From Symbiodinium natans (lineage: Eukaryota > Sar > Dinophyceae > Suessiales > Symbiodiniaceae), in NCBI GenBank assembly GCA_905221605.1, contig CAJNDS010002301.1:2099192-2163191 (forward strand): a DNA stretch of 64,000 bases, given 5' to 3'. The notes under the pieces were generated by a model. It was not told the origin of the DNA, ran no database searches, and saw nothing but the letters and a program-made list of their open reading frames with translations. The position numbers were made by a program, and so were the translations under genes. Shown here piece by piece: positions 53,697-64,000 of the stretch (its first letter is position 1; every line of letters starts with the position of its first letter).

Positions 53697-53793
53697 AGGT
53701 CCATGTACCTAAATAGGGAACACTTGGGCCTTAAAGTACTTCCTATACAAGGACTTTGGGGCCCAAGTATATATTAATAAGCTACATGGACCC
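53697..53793 (+). mobile_element. Short inverted-repeat element, family C copy 2
   Basis: Ends AGGTCCATGTACCT and AGCTACATGGACCC. Internal ACTTGGGCCTTAAAGTACTT and GGGGCCCAAGTATATATTA match 2136-2234. Confidence 0.7.
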
Positions 53794-54246
53794 GTAGGGT
53801 GCTCAAGAAGTACAAAAATCAAGAATCCCTATATTACCCGTAAAAGGAAGAACTTTTTAGTTTCTTTTGGGGGTTCTTAAGCGAATAGTAGTTTAGGGGA
53901 TAGGGCTTGGGGTCCAAAATTCTTTTTGGGATTTCCAGGTTCAGAGTTTAGGATTAAGGGTTTAGGGAGTTTTAAGGGCCTTGCAGCCTTCTCACACCTG
54001 AAGCCTTGTACTCAACCCTAAGCCCTAAACCCTAAACCTTAAACTAGGCTGAAGCCAAGAGAGACCAGAATATTGCACGATTTGACCTCTTGTTTTTGAG
54101 GGTTTGGGGTTTAGGGCTTAGGGCTTAGGGTTTAGGGTTTAGGGTTAGGGGTTCAGGGCTGTAGAAGACTCGAAGACATTACAGAAACCACAGAAGCTCC
54201 TCTGCCTCCACGTGATGTCGGCCTAAACCCTAAACCCTAAACCCAG

Positions 54247-54349
54247 GTGACCCTCACGGAGAGTGCCAACCATTTCCGTGCCGAGAATGGGGTGGGCGTG
54301 TCGGAGGCCCTGGACTCATACTTCTCCAGCCGCTTGGACATCTTCTTAG
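54247..54349 (+). CDS. Voltage-gated channel exon: extracellular turret before the pore
   Basis: Bounded by ACCCAG and by AG/GTTTAG. It reads TLTESANHFRAENGVGV, then SEALDSYFSSRLDIFL. The x-S-x-Y-F-x-S-L-D pattern before the pore helix is usual in protist channels. The donor GTTTAG is itself the first telomere-type repeat unit. Confidence 0.65.
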
Positions 54350-54560
54350 GTTTAGGGTTTAGGGTGTAGGGTTTAGGGTTTAGGGCTTAGGGCTTAGGGC
54401 TTAGGGCTTAGGGTTTAGGGTTTAGGGTTTAGGACCTCTTCTTAGGGGAGCTTCATGGGCCCTTAGTATGGCCCCTTGCCTCCTTTAAAAGGTTCTGAAG
54501 TATGGGCCCGTATACGGCTAATGTGGGGATTCTTGTTTTTTGTAATTCTTGAGCACCCTA

Positions 54561-54646
54561 AGGGTCCATGCACCTGATAATTATATACTTGGGCCCCAAA
54601 GTACTGATATGGGAAGTACTCTAAGGCCAAAGTATGCATGGGCCCC
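54561..54646 (-). mobile_element. Short inverted-repeat element, family C copy 3 (inverted)
   Basis: AGGGTCCATGCACCT, then TATATACTTGGGCCCCAAAG, and GGCCAAAGTATGCATGGGCC. Orientation is opposite to copy 2. From 54,650 to 56,400 the intron holds G-rich decayed heptamers and unique sequence with no gene seen. Confidence 0.6.
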
Positions 54647-56472
54647 TAGTATGGTCCCTTACCTCCTTTAAAAGCTTCTGAAGTATGGGCCCTTGGGTTA
54701 TATTGGGTATATAGGGGGTTTAAACGGGGTCCCCTTTTTTCAGGGCCCATGCCAAGGGACCATGTAACTACCCCAAGACCTCTGTTGTTGGGCGTTGGGT
54801 TCGGGTCATTTCATCAGGGGTTACCATTTGCATGCCGCCTCGTCTTGCATTGTTGAGGCAGCTCGAGCCCGAAGCGGCAAGCTAAACGGCAACTGTTTTC
54901 CACATAGCTTCGTCTTGTGAGCTATCACACTGCCCAAAATTAGTGCTGCCTCACCCTTTCGGCGTCGTCGAGGCAGCACCCATTTTGGGTTTAACAGCAA
55001 TCATTGTTATCAGTAGTGGTAGTCGATTTCAACCCCCAAAAACCCACTGTGCCTAGGCTTGGGTGTGGCTGCCATCACATTGTGGATGCTCGAACGGAAG
55101 GTTTAGGGTTTAGGGTTTAGGGTTTATTGAAATGATTAAGGGTTCAGGTCCGGGGAAAGTTTCGAGGAGCTTCTTTTTTTGGATCTTTCTTAAGTCTTAA
55201 TAATTTCAAGTTACAGGGGGCTTGAGGGTTTAGGGTTTAGGGGAGGTTTAGGATTTCGGATCTAGGATTTTGGCGGGCTGAGGTTCAGGGATTAGGGTTT
55301 GGGGGGCTGATTTGGGGTTTCGGGGGTTAAGGCTCCATTTACTAGGACCCAGAGTAGGCCCTGATTCCCTTTTAGGGTTTGGGTTCCCTTACAAGCCCAT
55401 TAAATGCCAAAAGAACACCCTCTTGATTTCTCGGTTCCTCCTGCGTTTAATTTGTAGGGCTCAGGCTTTGGGGTTTCGGCATGAAGGAGTAGGGTGATTA
55501 AGGCATGGGGAATGGTGCATGGGTTTAGGGTCTAGGGTTTAGGGTTTAGGTGTCTATGGAATGGGATTGAGTGTAGGGTAGGCACTACCTTACTACTATT
55601 GAGATTGCTGACTTGGGGTGTCGGGGTTTGGGCCTTCAATTCGGGTTGCCAAATCGGGGGCTTTGGGACCTTTGGGATTTGGAGTTTAGGGTTCAGGGTT
55701 TGGGATTTCAGGTTGGCGGTCTAGGGTTGGTGATGTTGCCTTAGGGTTTGGGGGTTAGGGAGCTTTATCAGGCGTCAGGGGGATAAATGTAAATTCGGGG
55801 TTTAGGCTTTTTTTTTTGTTTTTTTTTCTGGCTGGGTCCTTGGGCTTTGTAGCCCAGAGAAGTGCCAGCACGGAAGGCAAGCCAATTGAAGCCAAACCCT
55901 GTCAAACTCAAAGCCCTATGAACAGCCTACGTAGAATCCCAACCCCCAACTCCCAAACTCTTTTTTCACCTGAAGTCCTAAACCCCAAACCCAAAACCCT
56001 AAATTACCCTGAACCCTGAACCCTACACCCTGAACCCTTGACCCGAACCCAGATTTTGAGAGCCCGAACATTGAGCCCGCTGAGCCAGGAAAGTGCACCT
56101 GCAGTCCCCGAAACACTCAGTCGTACTGAGCTCCAACCTCTTCAAGAGCTCATAGGGTCTGGGCATAGGGTTTAGGGTTTGGGGTTCAGGGTTAAGGGCA
56201 TAGGGCTCAGAAAAGCTGGCAAGTATGGGGAACATCAGGGCAGTTCAGGGTATTGGGGCTTGACTTTTAGGGGGCGTTTAGTCTATACCCCTGGCCACTT
56301 CATGAGGGCCCAAGAGGCCAACAAGTTGAACATCTAAACCCTGACCGCTAAACCCCAATACCCAAGCCCTAAGCCCCCCCAATGCCTCGAAATATGAACC
56401 TGACTGAACCCCTAAACCCTAAACCCCCCAAAACCCTAAACCCTAACCCTTAAACCCCAAAGCCCCACAAAG

Positions 56473-56551
56473 GATGTGCATCACGGGCGGTCTCGACTGG
56501 AAGCAAGTCGCTGATCCGCTGATCAACGAGCCACGGCTGACAACAGCACCG
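56473..56551 (+). CDS. Voltage-gated channel exon: pore loop
   Basis: After ACAAAG it reads MCITGGLDWKQVADPLINEP. T-G-G-x-D-W is the selectivity-filter region of this channel class (compare x-S-G-G-x-D-W in related protist channels). The aspartate favours cation selectivity. TTTAGGG follows at 56577-56636. Confidence 0.75.
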
Positions 56552-56995
56552 GTTTGGCGGTTAGGATTCAGGATTTAGGGTTTAGGGTTTAGGGTTTAGG
56601 GTTTAGGGTTTAGGGTTTAGGGTTTAGGGTTTAGGGGTTGAAGGTTTTTTGGGTTTGGGTTTTTTTCGGGCTTTTGATTCTCGGGGTGCGGGGCTTATAG
56701 GGCTCTCATCCTGCAGGGTTTCAGGGCTTCTCTCGGGCTCGATGGGCGGCTTCTTTTGACTCTTACGGTATAGGAGACCTTGGGGCTACGGCGGGGGTAG
56801 GGTGATCGATAGGGGATTAGGGTTCGGTCTTCGGGTGCTCTAACCGAGCGCAAGACACTTGATGGCAACAAAAACAAAGACCGTTTGAATGAGGGGCCCT
56901 CAACACAAGCGCGAGAGCGCATGTCTGCAGAAAGTGCAGAAAAAAACTGCAGTGCAATGAGGCTATGAAGAATCAAAAGATCCCCCCCCCCCTGT

Positions 56996-57062
56996 TGGAG
57001 ATGTTCCCCTTAAACTAGCAGTCCTTAATGGATTATAGTACTCTTGGGGTATAAGGGGCTTT
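56996..57062 (+). mobile_element. MITE family B, 5' fragment
   Basis: GAGATGTTCCCCTTAAACTA and GCAGTCCTTAATGGATTATA match the left half of family B. The right end is missing. Confidence 0.5.
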
Positions 57063-57247
57063 AACTGCCCCAAACCCTAAACCCCAAACCACACTTTAGC
57101 TCTTCGCTGGAAGGTACTAGTTTGCAACTATGTCAACCTTTTGAGGTCAGCATGTGGTATGCACAGCAGGACCTCACTGCACTGAGGCCCAAACCTTACT
57201 GGGGGGTTCCGAAACACCCCACATAGAATAGAAGCCCCTTGAAGGGT

Positions 57248-57340
57248 AAACCCTAAACCCTAAACCCTAAACCCTAAACCCTAAACCCTAAACCCTAAAC
57301 CCTAAACCCTAAACCCTAAACCCTAAACCCTAAACCCTAT
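57248..57340 (-). repeat. CCCTAAA array
   Basis: Thirteen perfect units in the intron before the S6 exon, with a second array at 57455-57495. Confidence 0.95.
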
Positions 57341-57564
57341 TCATGGTTCGGAGCTGTGCTGGTTCCAGGATGGTGGTATCTCGAAGTCAGGACCAAGGGT
57401 ATCTGAAGGGCAGGAGAAGCTAAAGCCCTGAGCCGTAAACCCTCACACCCGGAACCCTAAACCCTAAACCCTAAACCCTAAACCCTAAACCCTGAACCCT
57501 GAACCCTGAACCCTGGAACCTCGTTCGGGTGTAGCGGGTTGGCTTAGAGATCACCTTGGCTGAG

Positions 57565-57643
57565 GATGTTTCGCCGCTCATGGGAGCTTTCATTACCGCG
57601 TACGTGGCCTTCTCGGTCTTGGCGATGATGAACGTGATCACAG
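57565..57643 (+). CDS. Voltage-gated channel exon: S6, first part
   Basis: It reads DVSPLMGAFITAYVAF, then SVLAMMNVITG. This is the S6 helix with its conserved M-N-V-x-T-G end. It ends ACAG/GTCGCC, phase 1. Confidence 0.85.
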
Positions 57644-57699
57644 GTCGCCATGATTTCGGGGGGTCCCAAAACACTCCGACTTCAAAGTGTGTGTACACC

Positions 57700-57870
57700 T
57701 GTCTCTGTGTGTGTGTGTGAGGGTGAGTGTGAGGGTGAGTGTGAGTGTGAGAGTGTGAGAGTGAGTGAGTGAGTGAGTGAGTGCGTGCGTGAGTGAGTGA
57801 GTGAGTGAGTGAGTGAGTGAGTGAGTGAGTGAGTGAGTGAGTGAGTGAGTGAGTGAGTGTGTGTGTGTGT
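57700..57870 (+). repeat. GAGT/GTGA microsatellite in the S6 intron
   Basis: About 30 GAGT units with GT-rich ends, inside the 292-nt intron 57644-57935. This intron lacks telomere-type ends. Confidence 0.95.
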
Positions 57871-57935
57871 GTTTCGCCCTTTAGGGGTTTTACCGGTTAA
57901 CGCTGCTTTGGAGTTCCTAAACCCACCGTGTGCAG

Positions 57936-58001
57936 GCATTTTCGTGGAAAATGCGGCCACCTTCTCCAAGGAAGACAAAGACCACTATGCCACCCGGCCT
58001 G
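57936..58001 (+). CDS. Voltage-gated channel exon: S6 end and start of the cytoplasmic tail
   Basis: After GTGTGCAG, joining in phase 1 (ACA G + GC ATT) it gives ITG/IFVENAATFSKEDKDHY. The seamless T-G-I-F-V-E-N-A across the junction confirms that the two exons belong together. The donor GTGTAGGG leads into degenerate TTTAGGG sequence. Confidence 0.85.
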
Positions 58002-58349
58002 GTGTAGGGCTTAGGGTTCATCATGGGGTTTGGGGTTTAAGGCTAGGGCCTACAAGGGCTTTATTGGGTTCTAGGGCTCCCATTCAGGCTTTAGGAGTTT
58101 GGGAATTTGGGGTTCGAAACCCTAAGCCGGGCCAGGGCAGGATGGGAAAGCCCGTTGCCCAGATTCAAGAACAGAAGGATTCGGACCGTTCTGCTCAAGG
58201 GTTCAGTTCATACTACCCAGACTAGGCCCTGCTTCCCTGCTCTTAGGCTTTAGGTTCCCTTCTAAGCCCCTTTTAAGCCAAAGACTCCTAGGGTTACTTA
58301 AGTTAAGGGGGTAGGAGTTTTGGGTTTAGAGGGCTTAAGGCAAAGGTGA

Positions 58350-58890
58350 TAAACCCCTAAACCCCTAAAACCCATAAACCCCTAAACCCCTAAAACCCTT
58401 AAAACTCTAAAAAACACCCTAAAAACCCCTAAAAACCCCTAAGCCCCTAAACACACCTAAAAACTGTATAAACCTATAAACCCCTATCAACCCCTATAAA
58501 CCCCTAAACCCCTATAAACCCCGATGAACCCCTATAAACCCTATAAACCCATATAAACCCCCTAATCCCCGATAAACTTCTATTAACCCCTGTAAACCCC
58601 TCTAAACCCTATAAACCCCGATAAACCCCTATAAACCCCCTAAACCCCCTAAACCCCTAAAAACCCCCGAAAAACCCCTACAAACCCCTACAAACCCCCT
58701 AAAAACCCCCTATAAACCCCTAAAGCCCCCAAACCCCCTAAACCCCCCTATAAACCCCTAAAACCCCCTAAAAACCCCCTAAAAACCCCAAAAACCCCCC
58801 TATAAACCCCCAAAAACCCCCTAAACACCCCCTTTCAACCCCTATAAACCCCTTATAAACCCGTATAAACTCCTAAAACCCCCAAAACCC
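58350..58890 (-). repeat. CCCCTAAA/CCCTATAAA variant array
   Basis: About 540 bp of C-rich octamers and nonamers (CCCCTAAA, CCCCTATAAA), heavily mutated, in the intron after S6. It compares with the octamer array at 7340-7878. Confidence 0.85.
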
Positions 58891-60039
58891 CTCAAGCCGA
58901 AAGTCTGGCGAGCATGTCCCGATGCCGTCTCATTGCTCCAGCGTTGCCCCAGAAATGGCCGCGTTCTTGGCAGCCCTAAACCCTAAACCCTAAACCCTAA
59001 ACCCTAAACCCTAAACCCTCAGCCTTAAACCCTAAACCCTAAACCCTAAGCCCGAAACCCTAAACCCTAAATTCAAGGTTCCCTTATGTAACCCCCCCTC
59101 CCTCTCCCCCCCCCCCCCCCTCCAAAAAAAGAAATAACAAAGGTAGCCTTGTTACAATGCGGTTTCTGGGCTACCAAGCTTTTCCCTTTGCTCAGGGCTT
59201 TTAGGCATTTAGGGTTGGGTTTTTAAGGGTTGAGGTTTAGGGCTGAAGGCTTGGGGTTTAAGGTTTATGGCCTCCGTGTTCCTAGGTTATGAAGCCTTGG
59301 GTACCTGAAGGCTTGTGGTGTAGGTAGGGCTTCGGGTTTGGGCTTCAAGCGGTTTGGGTTTTAGCTTAATGTCTGAGATTAGGGGCTTACTTGGGGCAAT
59401 CTGTGAAGGTTGTGAGCCACGTGCTCAACCTCTTTCGCAAGAGCAACCTCAACGAGATGCTTGCCAGCTCCAGGGGATTGTCTTTGGGGGTACAGAAGCC
59501 CCAAGCCATTATTGGTACAAGACAAACAAGCGTCACCCTAAACCCTAAACCCTAAACCCTAAACCCTAAACCCTAAACCCTAAACCCCACTATGGAGTGT
59601 TTAGGGATACGATGGCCATGTTCAAGGATAGGGTGAGGGGGGAGGGGGGGCGAAGACCCTAAGCTCCAACATCTGCACCCTTAACCCTGAACAACAAAAT
59701 AGGGGGTGAGAGGGAGAGTTGCCTAGGCCGCTGGAAGGTAGCTGGAACCCTAAGCCCGGGTTCCGGGTTTAGGCTTCAAGCTTTGTTCTGTTTCAGGGCG
59801 CAGGGTTTCAGGGTATTGTGTTCGTGGTTCGGCCCAACAACCACCCCGTGACCTTCAAATCTCTGCCAATCTGTAATTAATGTAACCCTAAACCCTAAAC
59901 CCTAAACCCTAGATCCTTAGCCTTTGAGTTCGACTGGCTTGTTAACAAGGTAGCAAGAAGCCCGTTTTGCCTGGTGCCAGAGTGCAGCCAAGCAAAATAG
60001 CTCACAAGAGCCCTCAGCCCTAAACCCTAAACCCTAACC

Positions 60040-60160
60040 TTCAACCTGAAACAGCCCTAAACCCCAAACCCGAAACCCTAAACCCTAAACCCCAAACCCT
60101 AAACCCTAAACCCTAAACCCTAAACCCTAAACCCTAAACCCTAAACCCTAAACCCTAACG
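60040..60160 (-). repeat. CCCTAAA array at an intron 3' end
   Basis: About 15 units ending at the EF-hand exon. Confidence 0.95.
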
Positions 60161-60162
60161 AG

Positions 60163-60232
60163 GAAAGACGAGCTCTCCCTAGTTGAGTTCCAGCGCATGC
60201 TGGAGACCAAAGAGCTGCGAGAGCTCTTTCAG
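60163..60232 (+). CDS. Channel exon: helix before the EF-hand pair
   Basis: It reads KDELSLVEFQRMLETKEL and then RELFQ. The L-S-L-x-E-F segment and following helix match the start of the EF-hand region after S6 in dinoflagellate channels. It ends CAG/GC. TTTAGGG begins at 60247. Confidence 0.7.
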
Positions 60233-60246
60233 GCACCCGGGCGCTG

Positions 60247-60335
60247 CGGTTTAGGGTTTAGGGTTTAGGGTTTAGGGTTTAGGGTTTAGGGTTTAGGGTT
60301 TAGGGTTTAGGGTTTAGGGTTCAGGGTTCAGGGTT
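60247..60335 (+). repeat. TTTAGGG array at an intron 5' end
   Basis: Twelve units, the last ones TTCAGGG, starting 15 bases after the exon. Confidence 0.95.
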
Positions 60336-60530
60336 CAGGCTTTAAGGTTTAGGGGAGTTTCCTGCCGCGGCAAGAGGGTGCTTTGGGAAGTTCCTCTGCT
60401 TTTTTTGGGGCCAGCTTTCCTGTCTGAACCCCTGAGACGCATCAGGCGGTGGATGTGGACGTCAACGATGCAGAAAGCCTGTTCAGGCGTGGCTGAGCGC
60501 TATCCCAAACCCGAACGCCCCAAGACTATC

Positions 60531-60625
60531 AGGGTTTAGGGTTTAGGGTTAGGGGTTTAGGGTTTAAGGTTTAGGGTTTAGGGTTTAGGGTTTAGGGTTT
60601 AGGGTTTATAGGGTTAGGGTTTTAG
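60531..60625 (+). repeat. TTTAGGG array
   Basis: Twelve units with slips, inside the same intron. Confidence 0.9.
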
Positions 60626-61336
60626 GGTTCAACCCTTCCCCCACAGCCGGTAAAGTCCCTCAGCCATAACACTCCAAACTCTGGGACCCCCGGAACTTAA
60701 GAACCCCCAAAAGCATGAAAGATGATAATCCCTTGTTCCCCTTTATAAGAATATGTTTGTCCCTTTGGGGGTTCTTAAGCAACTAGTAGTAAAGCGGATA
60801 ACACCAGCCGGAATCCCGATTTTGGCAGAAGTGTTGGGCTCTGGGCTCGGCACTTCAACCCTAAACCATACACCGGGGTTTAGGATTTAAGGTTTAGGGT
60901 TCGCCATAAAGCAAAAACAACGTTAACAACCAGGGGTTTAGGGTTCAGGGTTTAGGATTTAAGGTTTTCCGTTCGCCAAAGACCACGTATAAGCCCCTAC
61001 CAACCAAGCCTGGGTGTTTACGTAGCTTGGGCGTCTTCACTCGCACCAGGATAGGTGTGAACGCGCTGCTGCGCTGTTGGGAGGATCACTTGCCCAAAGC
61101 CGAAACCGCAAAGCCCCTAAAGCCCTAAATGCCCAAACCCTTCGGGCCTCAAACCCTTAACCCTAAACCCCTAAAAACCCTAAATCTTGAAGCCCGAAAA
61201 TGCCCTGAGAGCCGAACAATCCCCAGTTGTGCGATTTCGGGTACGGGGGTGTAGGGATTGGGGTTTAGGATTTAGGGTGTAGGGTGTTTAGGGTTTAAGG
61301 TTTGGGGTTTAGGGTTTAGGGCTTGATGGATGGCAG

Positions 61337-61376
61337 GCTCCTGGACATTGACGAGACGGGCACACTGTCACCACAG
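61337..61376 (+). CDS. Channel exon: EF-hand loop
   Basis: It reads LLDIDETGTLSPQ, a D-x-D-x-T-G-x-L calcium loop, after GATGGCAG. It ends CAG/GA, a possible GA donor. Here TTTAGGG lies upstream, an exception to the usual polarity. Confidence 0.65.
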
Positions 61377-61844
61377 GACTCAGACGTTGCGTGTTGCTTC
61401 TTTTGGTGGACAAACAAGCTTGGGGTTTGGCTTGTTTGAGGAGGGGCCTTATTTGAACCATTAACCCTAAACCCTAAAGCCTAAGCCCTAAACCCTAAAT
61501 CTTACACAGTACAGATGTCCCTTGATTAGCATTTACTTGGTAGCCTAGTGGCACAATTTACACCGTTTTTTGGTTTAAGGTTCCCTTGTAGGGTTTCGGG
61601 TTTAGGGCTTAGGGGTACCGTAAAACCCTAAAGCCCAAACTTGTAACTAAAGCTGCAAACCCTACACCCTAAGCCCTAAACCCTAAACCCCTACCCCTAA
61701 ACACTAAACCCAACAACCATCAAACTCTACCGCCCAAAGCTGCAGGAACTGGTCGATGGCTGGATTCGCCTCCGTGGGCCAGCAAAGGCGGGTTGAGTTC
61801 GAAGGCCTCATAAAATTATTGATAGACGGTGTATGTACATGTAC

Positions 61845-62260
61845 ATGTAATATAATATAATATAATATAATAGAATATAATACAATATAATATAATATAA
61901 TATGTTGGTATATATATATATATATAGATACAAATATATAAATAAATAAATAAATATATATATATATATATATATATATGCATTTTAGAACATTGGCCCG
62001 GCATTTTGGCTGCGGAATCTTCGACATATGTCACCCGCAATCGAACGAGCAATAATTTGCAATCTCCATCCCGGCCAATAACCTACCATTCAGAATGTGA
62101 GTATTTCTATTTATATTTACTACAAGCAGTTGCAATATATACATATACATATCTATATATACGTATATGTATATACACACAAACTACATATATATATATA
62201 TATATGTATATCTGTGTATATGTCATACTCGTTTACATGTGCGTGTATGTCTTTAACTAT
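61845..62260. repeat. TAATA and TA/TATG microsatellites
   Basis: TATAA units at 61848-61905, TA at 61910-61980 and TATATG mixtures at 62140-62225. The Tyr/Ile frames here are by-products. Confidence 0.9.
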
Positions 62261-63004
62261 ATGCTTGTACTTGTTTATGTCTCGGGGCCCCAGGTAGGGC
62301 TTCGGGCTTGACGGGTCTACGTTTTCGGGCTTTGGCGGTTCGGTTTTAATTTGGGTTTGAGGTTGGGCTTCGCGGGCTGCAGGATTGAGAACCCCGGGGC
62401 TTAGGGTTTAGGGTTTAGGGTTTGGGGTTTAGGGTTTAGGGTTTAGGGTTTAAGGCTTGAATTTGAAAGTCGATCGTGAACATGGGTGCTGCATACAGGT
62501 GATTCTCCAAGCGGCTTCATGCACATTCTGCAGGGCTTCTGACCGGTTTCACGGAACTTCTCCCCTTTCGTTTAGATACGTCCCCTTACACAACAGTCTC
62601 GAACCTCGATTTCACTAAGACTCCAGTTGCAATGACCTGTTGCGGCAGTTGAGGTTCGAGGTTCTGTCAGCACTCGGATTTTTCTTTCAGTGGCCTTACC
62701 GCTTGAATAGGAGCATGATGCCCAGTGGCCAGTTTTGTAGGGATGAGGGTTCCCTTACTCAGCCCCTGTCACCCCTTTAGTTCCTGGCTTACTCTCGGGT
62801 CTGAGGTGCTTAAAACCCCCCCCCCCCCCCCACCCACCCACCCCCGCACCACAAAAGCCACATGTGCAAGCCACAGGCTCGAGCCGCGGAGCCCCCTCTG
62901 AAGCCTAAAAAAAGGGTAAATTACCCTAAACCCTAAACCCTAAACCCTAAACCCTAAACCCTAAACCCTAAACCCTCGGCGGGATTCCCGCTCAACTCCT
63001 TGAG

Positions 63005-63083
63005 GCCCTGGACCTGGCTGTGCTCATGTCCGACAACAACCGCATGGATGCCAAGGTCGACTGGATTTGTGCCTTGGCAGAGG
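63005..63083 (+). CDS. Channel exon: C-terminal helix after the EF-hands
   Basis: It reads ALDLAVLMSDNNRMDAKV and then DWICALAE. The x-L-D-x-x-x-L-M-x-x-N-x-x-M pattern follows the EF-hands in this channel class. CCCTAAA (62930-62975) lies upstream and TTTAGGG (63083-63135) immediately downstream. The gene may continue past the window. Confidence 0.65.
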
Positions 63084-63299
63084 GGTTTAGGGTTTAGGGT
63101 TTAGGGTTTAGGGTTTAGGGTTTAGGGTTTAGGTTTTCAGGCTTAGGGCTTCTAAACCCTCTTCGCGCCACCTCCTCGCTTTAGTAAGCAATTCGGAACT
63201 CGCATCCTTTTGTTCTTTATAAAAAGGGACCCTTCTTGTCGGCCCCAGGATTCTTCGATAATAAAGACCCCAATAAGGTACCACTATTTGCCGAAACAC

Positions 63300-63340
<41 letters not shown>

Positions 63341-63640
63341 TGTGTATATACATATATGCACAAAACGCGGGGACCGTGGGAGTGCACTTTTTTGGTGATT
63401 ATATATATATATATATATATGTATATTTATAGTTATAGTTATATTATATCTATATTTATATTTTTTATTTATATGTAATTTTGTTTTTTTTACAGTCGCT
63501 TTTATATTCAAATGTAGAGTTATATCTATATTTATACTTCTATGTATGTTTATATGAAATTTATATGTATATTCATATGTATATGTATATTCATATTTAT
63601 ATGTATATGTATATTCATATTCACATTCATATTCATATTT
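63300..63640. repeat. TA, TATT and ATTC microsatellites
   Basis: Alternating TA tracts and TATATTCATATGTA-type text. No gene. A further TTTAGGG stretch lies at 63760-63860. Confidence 0.9.
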
Positions 63641-64000
63641 ATTTTGGTAGTTGTTTTTTTTATCGGGGATCTGAGGTACCAGGTACCTTCACGAATTCCC
63701 TACTAAGAACGAAGCCTCGGAAGCCCTAAAGCCCAAGATCCCTGTGCGTCGAAAACTCCCCAGAGGGTTTAGGGTTTAGGGTTTCGGGTTTAGGGTTTAG
63801 GGTTTAGGGGTTTCGGGTAAAGTTTTGGGTTTAGGGTTTAGGGCTAGGGTTTAGGGGCTTGCGACCTGAAGTTGCCAAGGTGAGTTGGTGAGCAACATGG
63901 GCTGCAACGGCTTGGAAAGCAGCGCGACGGTGGGCGGCCAGAAGCCTCGCCGGCAGCCTCTTTCCTCAAGTACCAGGGCTTTCCCGGCTTTTACGGGGTT

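Noticed and set aside
54227-54435. Tiny telomere-capped minichromosomes joined end to end (CCCTAAA-fragment-TTTAGGG)
   Set aside because: The fragments at 50-63 kb are consecutive exons of one channel gene in the right order, so intron borders explain the polarity better than fused mini-molecules.

Overview
This window reads as nuclear DNA of a dinoflagellate, most likely Symbiodiniaceae. A broken rDNA unit (15.64-16.45 kb) carries a 5.8S, ITS2 and 28S start that resemble Symbiodinium in the strict (clade A) sense from memory. The simple repeat that dominates both flanks is TTTAGGG/CCCTAAA, the plant-type telomere unit that dinoflagellates also use. Splice junctions inferred here mix GT-AG, GC-AG and GA-AG, a known dinoflagellate trait. 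No alignment or database search was run.

Layout. 1-13.6 kb: internal telomere-type arrays in both orientations, several families of short inverted-repeat elements, and many 40-130 bp open, exon-like islands, most with CCCTAAA on the left and TTTAGGG on the right. 13.75-15.54 kb: an AT-rich satellite that inverts at about 14.25 kb, then 88-bp repeats. 15.64-16.45 kb: rDNA fragment. 16.45-19.25 kb: G/C-rich low-complexity DNA, GC-rich sequence of unclear coding status, and an AGT microsatellite. 19.25-28.45 kb: small repeats, a Ty1/copia reverse-transcriptase scrap, an unidentified 355-codon ORF, and exon-like pieces including one Josephin-like segment.

28.49-42.99 kb holds one very large spliced + strand gene, at least about 4,300 codons. 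All but one of the inferred junctions keep phase. It encodes, in order: an unknown N-terminus; two F-box-like/beta-rich/zinc-binding modules; a PD-(D/E)XK (RecB/Cas4-like) nuclease; a third F-box-like module; a helicase-like region with a degenerate Walker A; a DNA-polymerase palm with three motifs; an OTU-like cysteine-peptidase segment; a C2H2 finger; and a DDE transposase with D, D and E in order. Ten in-frame D-x-x-G-G-(S/T/K/A) motifs lie at or near module boundaries in the first two long exons, which suggests a self-processed polyprotein. The whole looks like a large self-replicating transposon, and it is the best candidate here for an undescribed system.

43-48.5 kb holds dispersed and tandem repeats and an ACT microsatellite. 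From about 50.66 kb to at least 63.08 kb lies a voltage-gated cation channel gene with EF-hands, recognised exon by exon (S3, linker, S4, S4-S5, S5, pore, S6, two EF-hand pieces, C-terminal helix). Its introns are large, and many begin with TTTAGGG and end with CCCTAAA. Telomere-type repeats therefore form complementary ends on introns of a real gene and may supply splice signals. Similar polarity in 1-13.6 kb suggests another gene of this kind there, product unknown.
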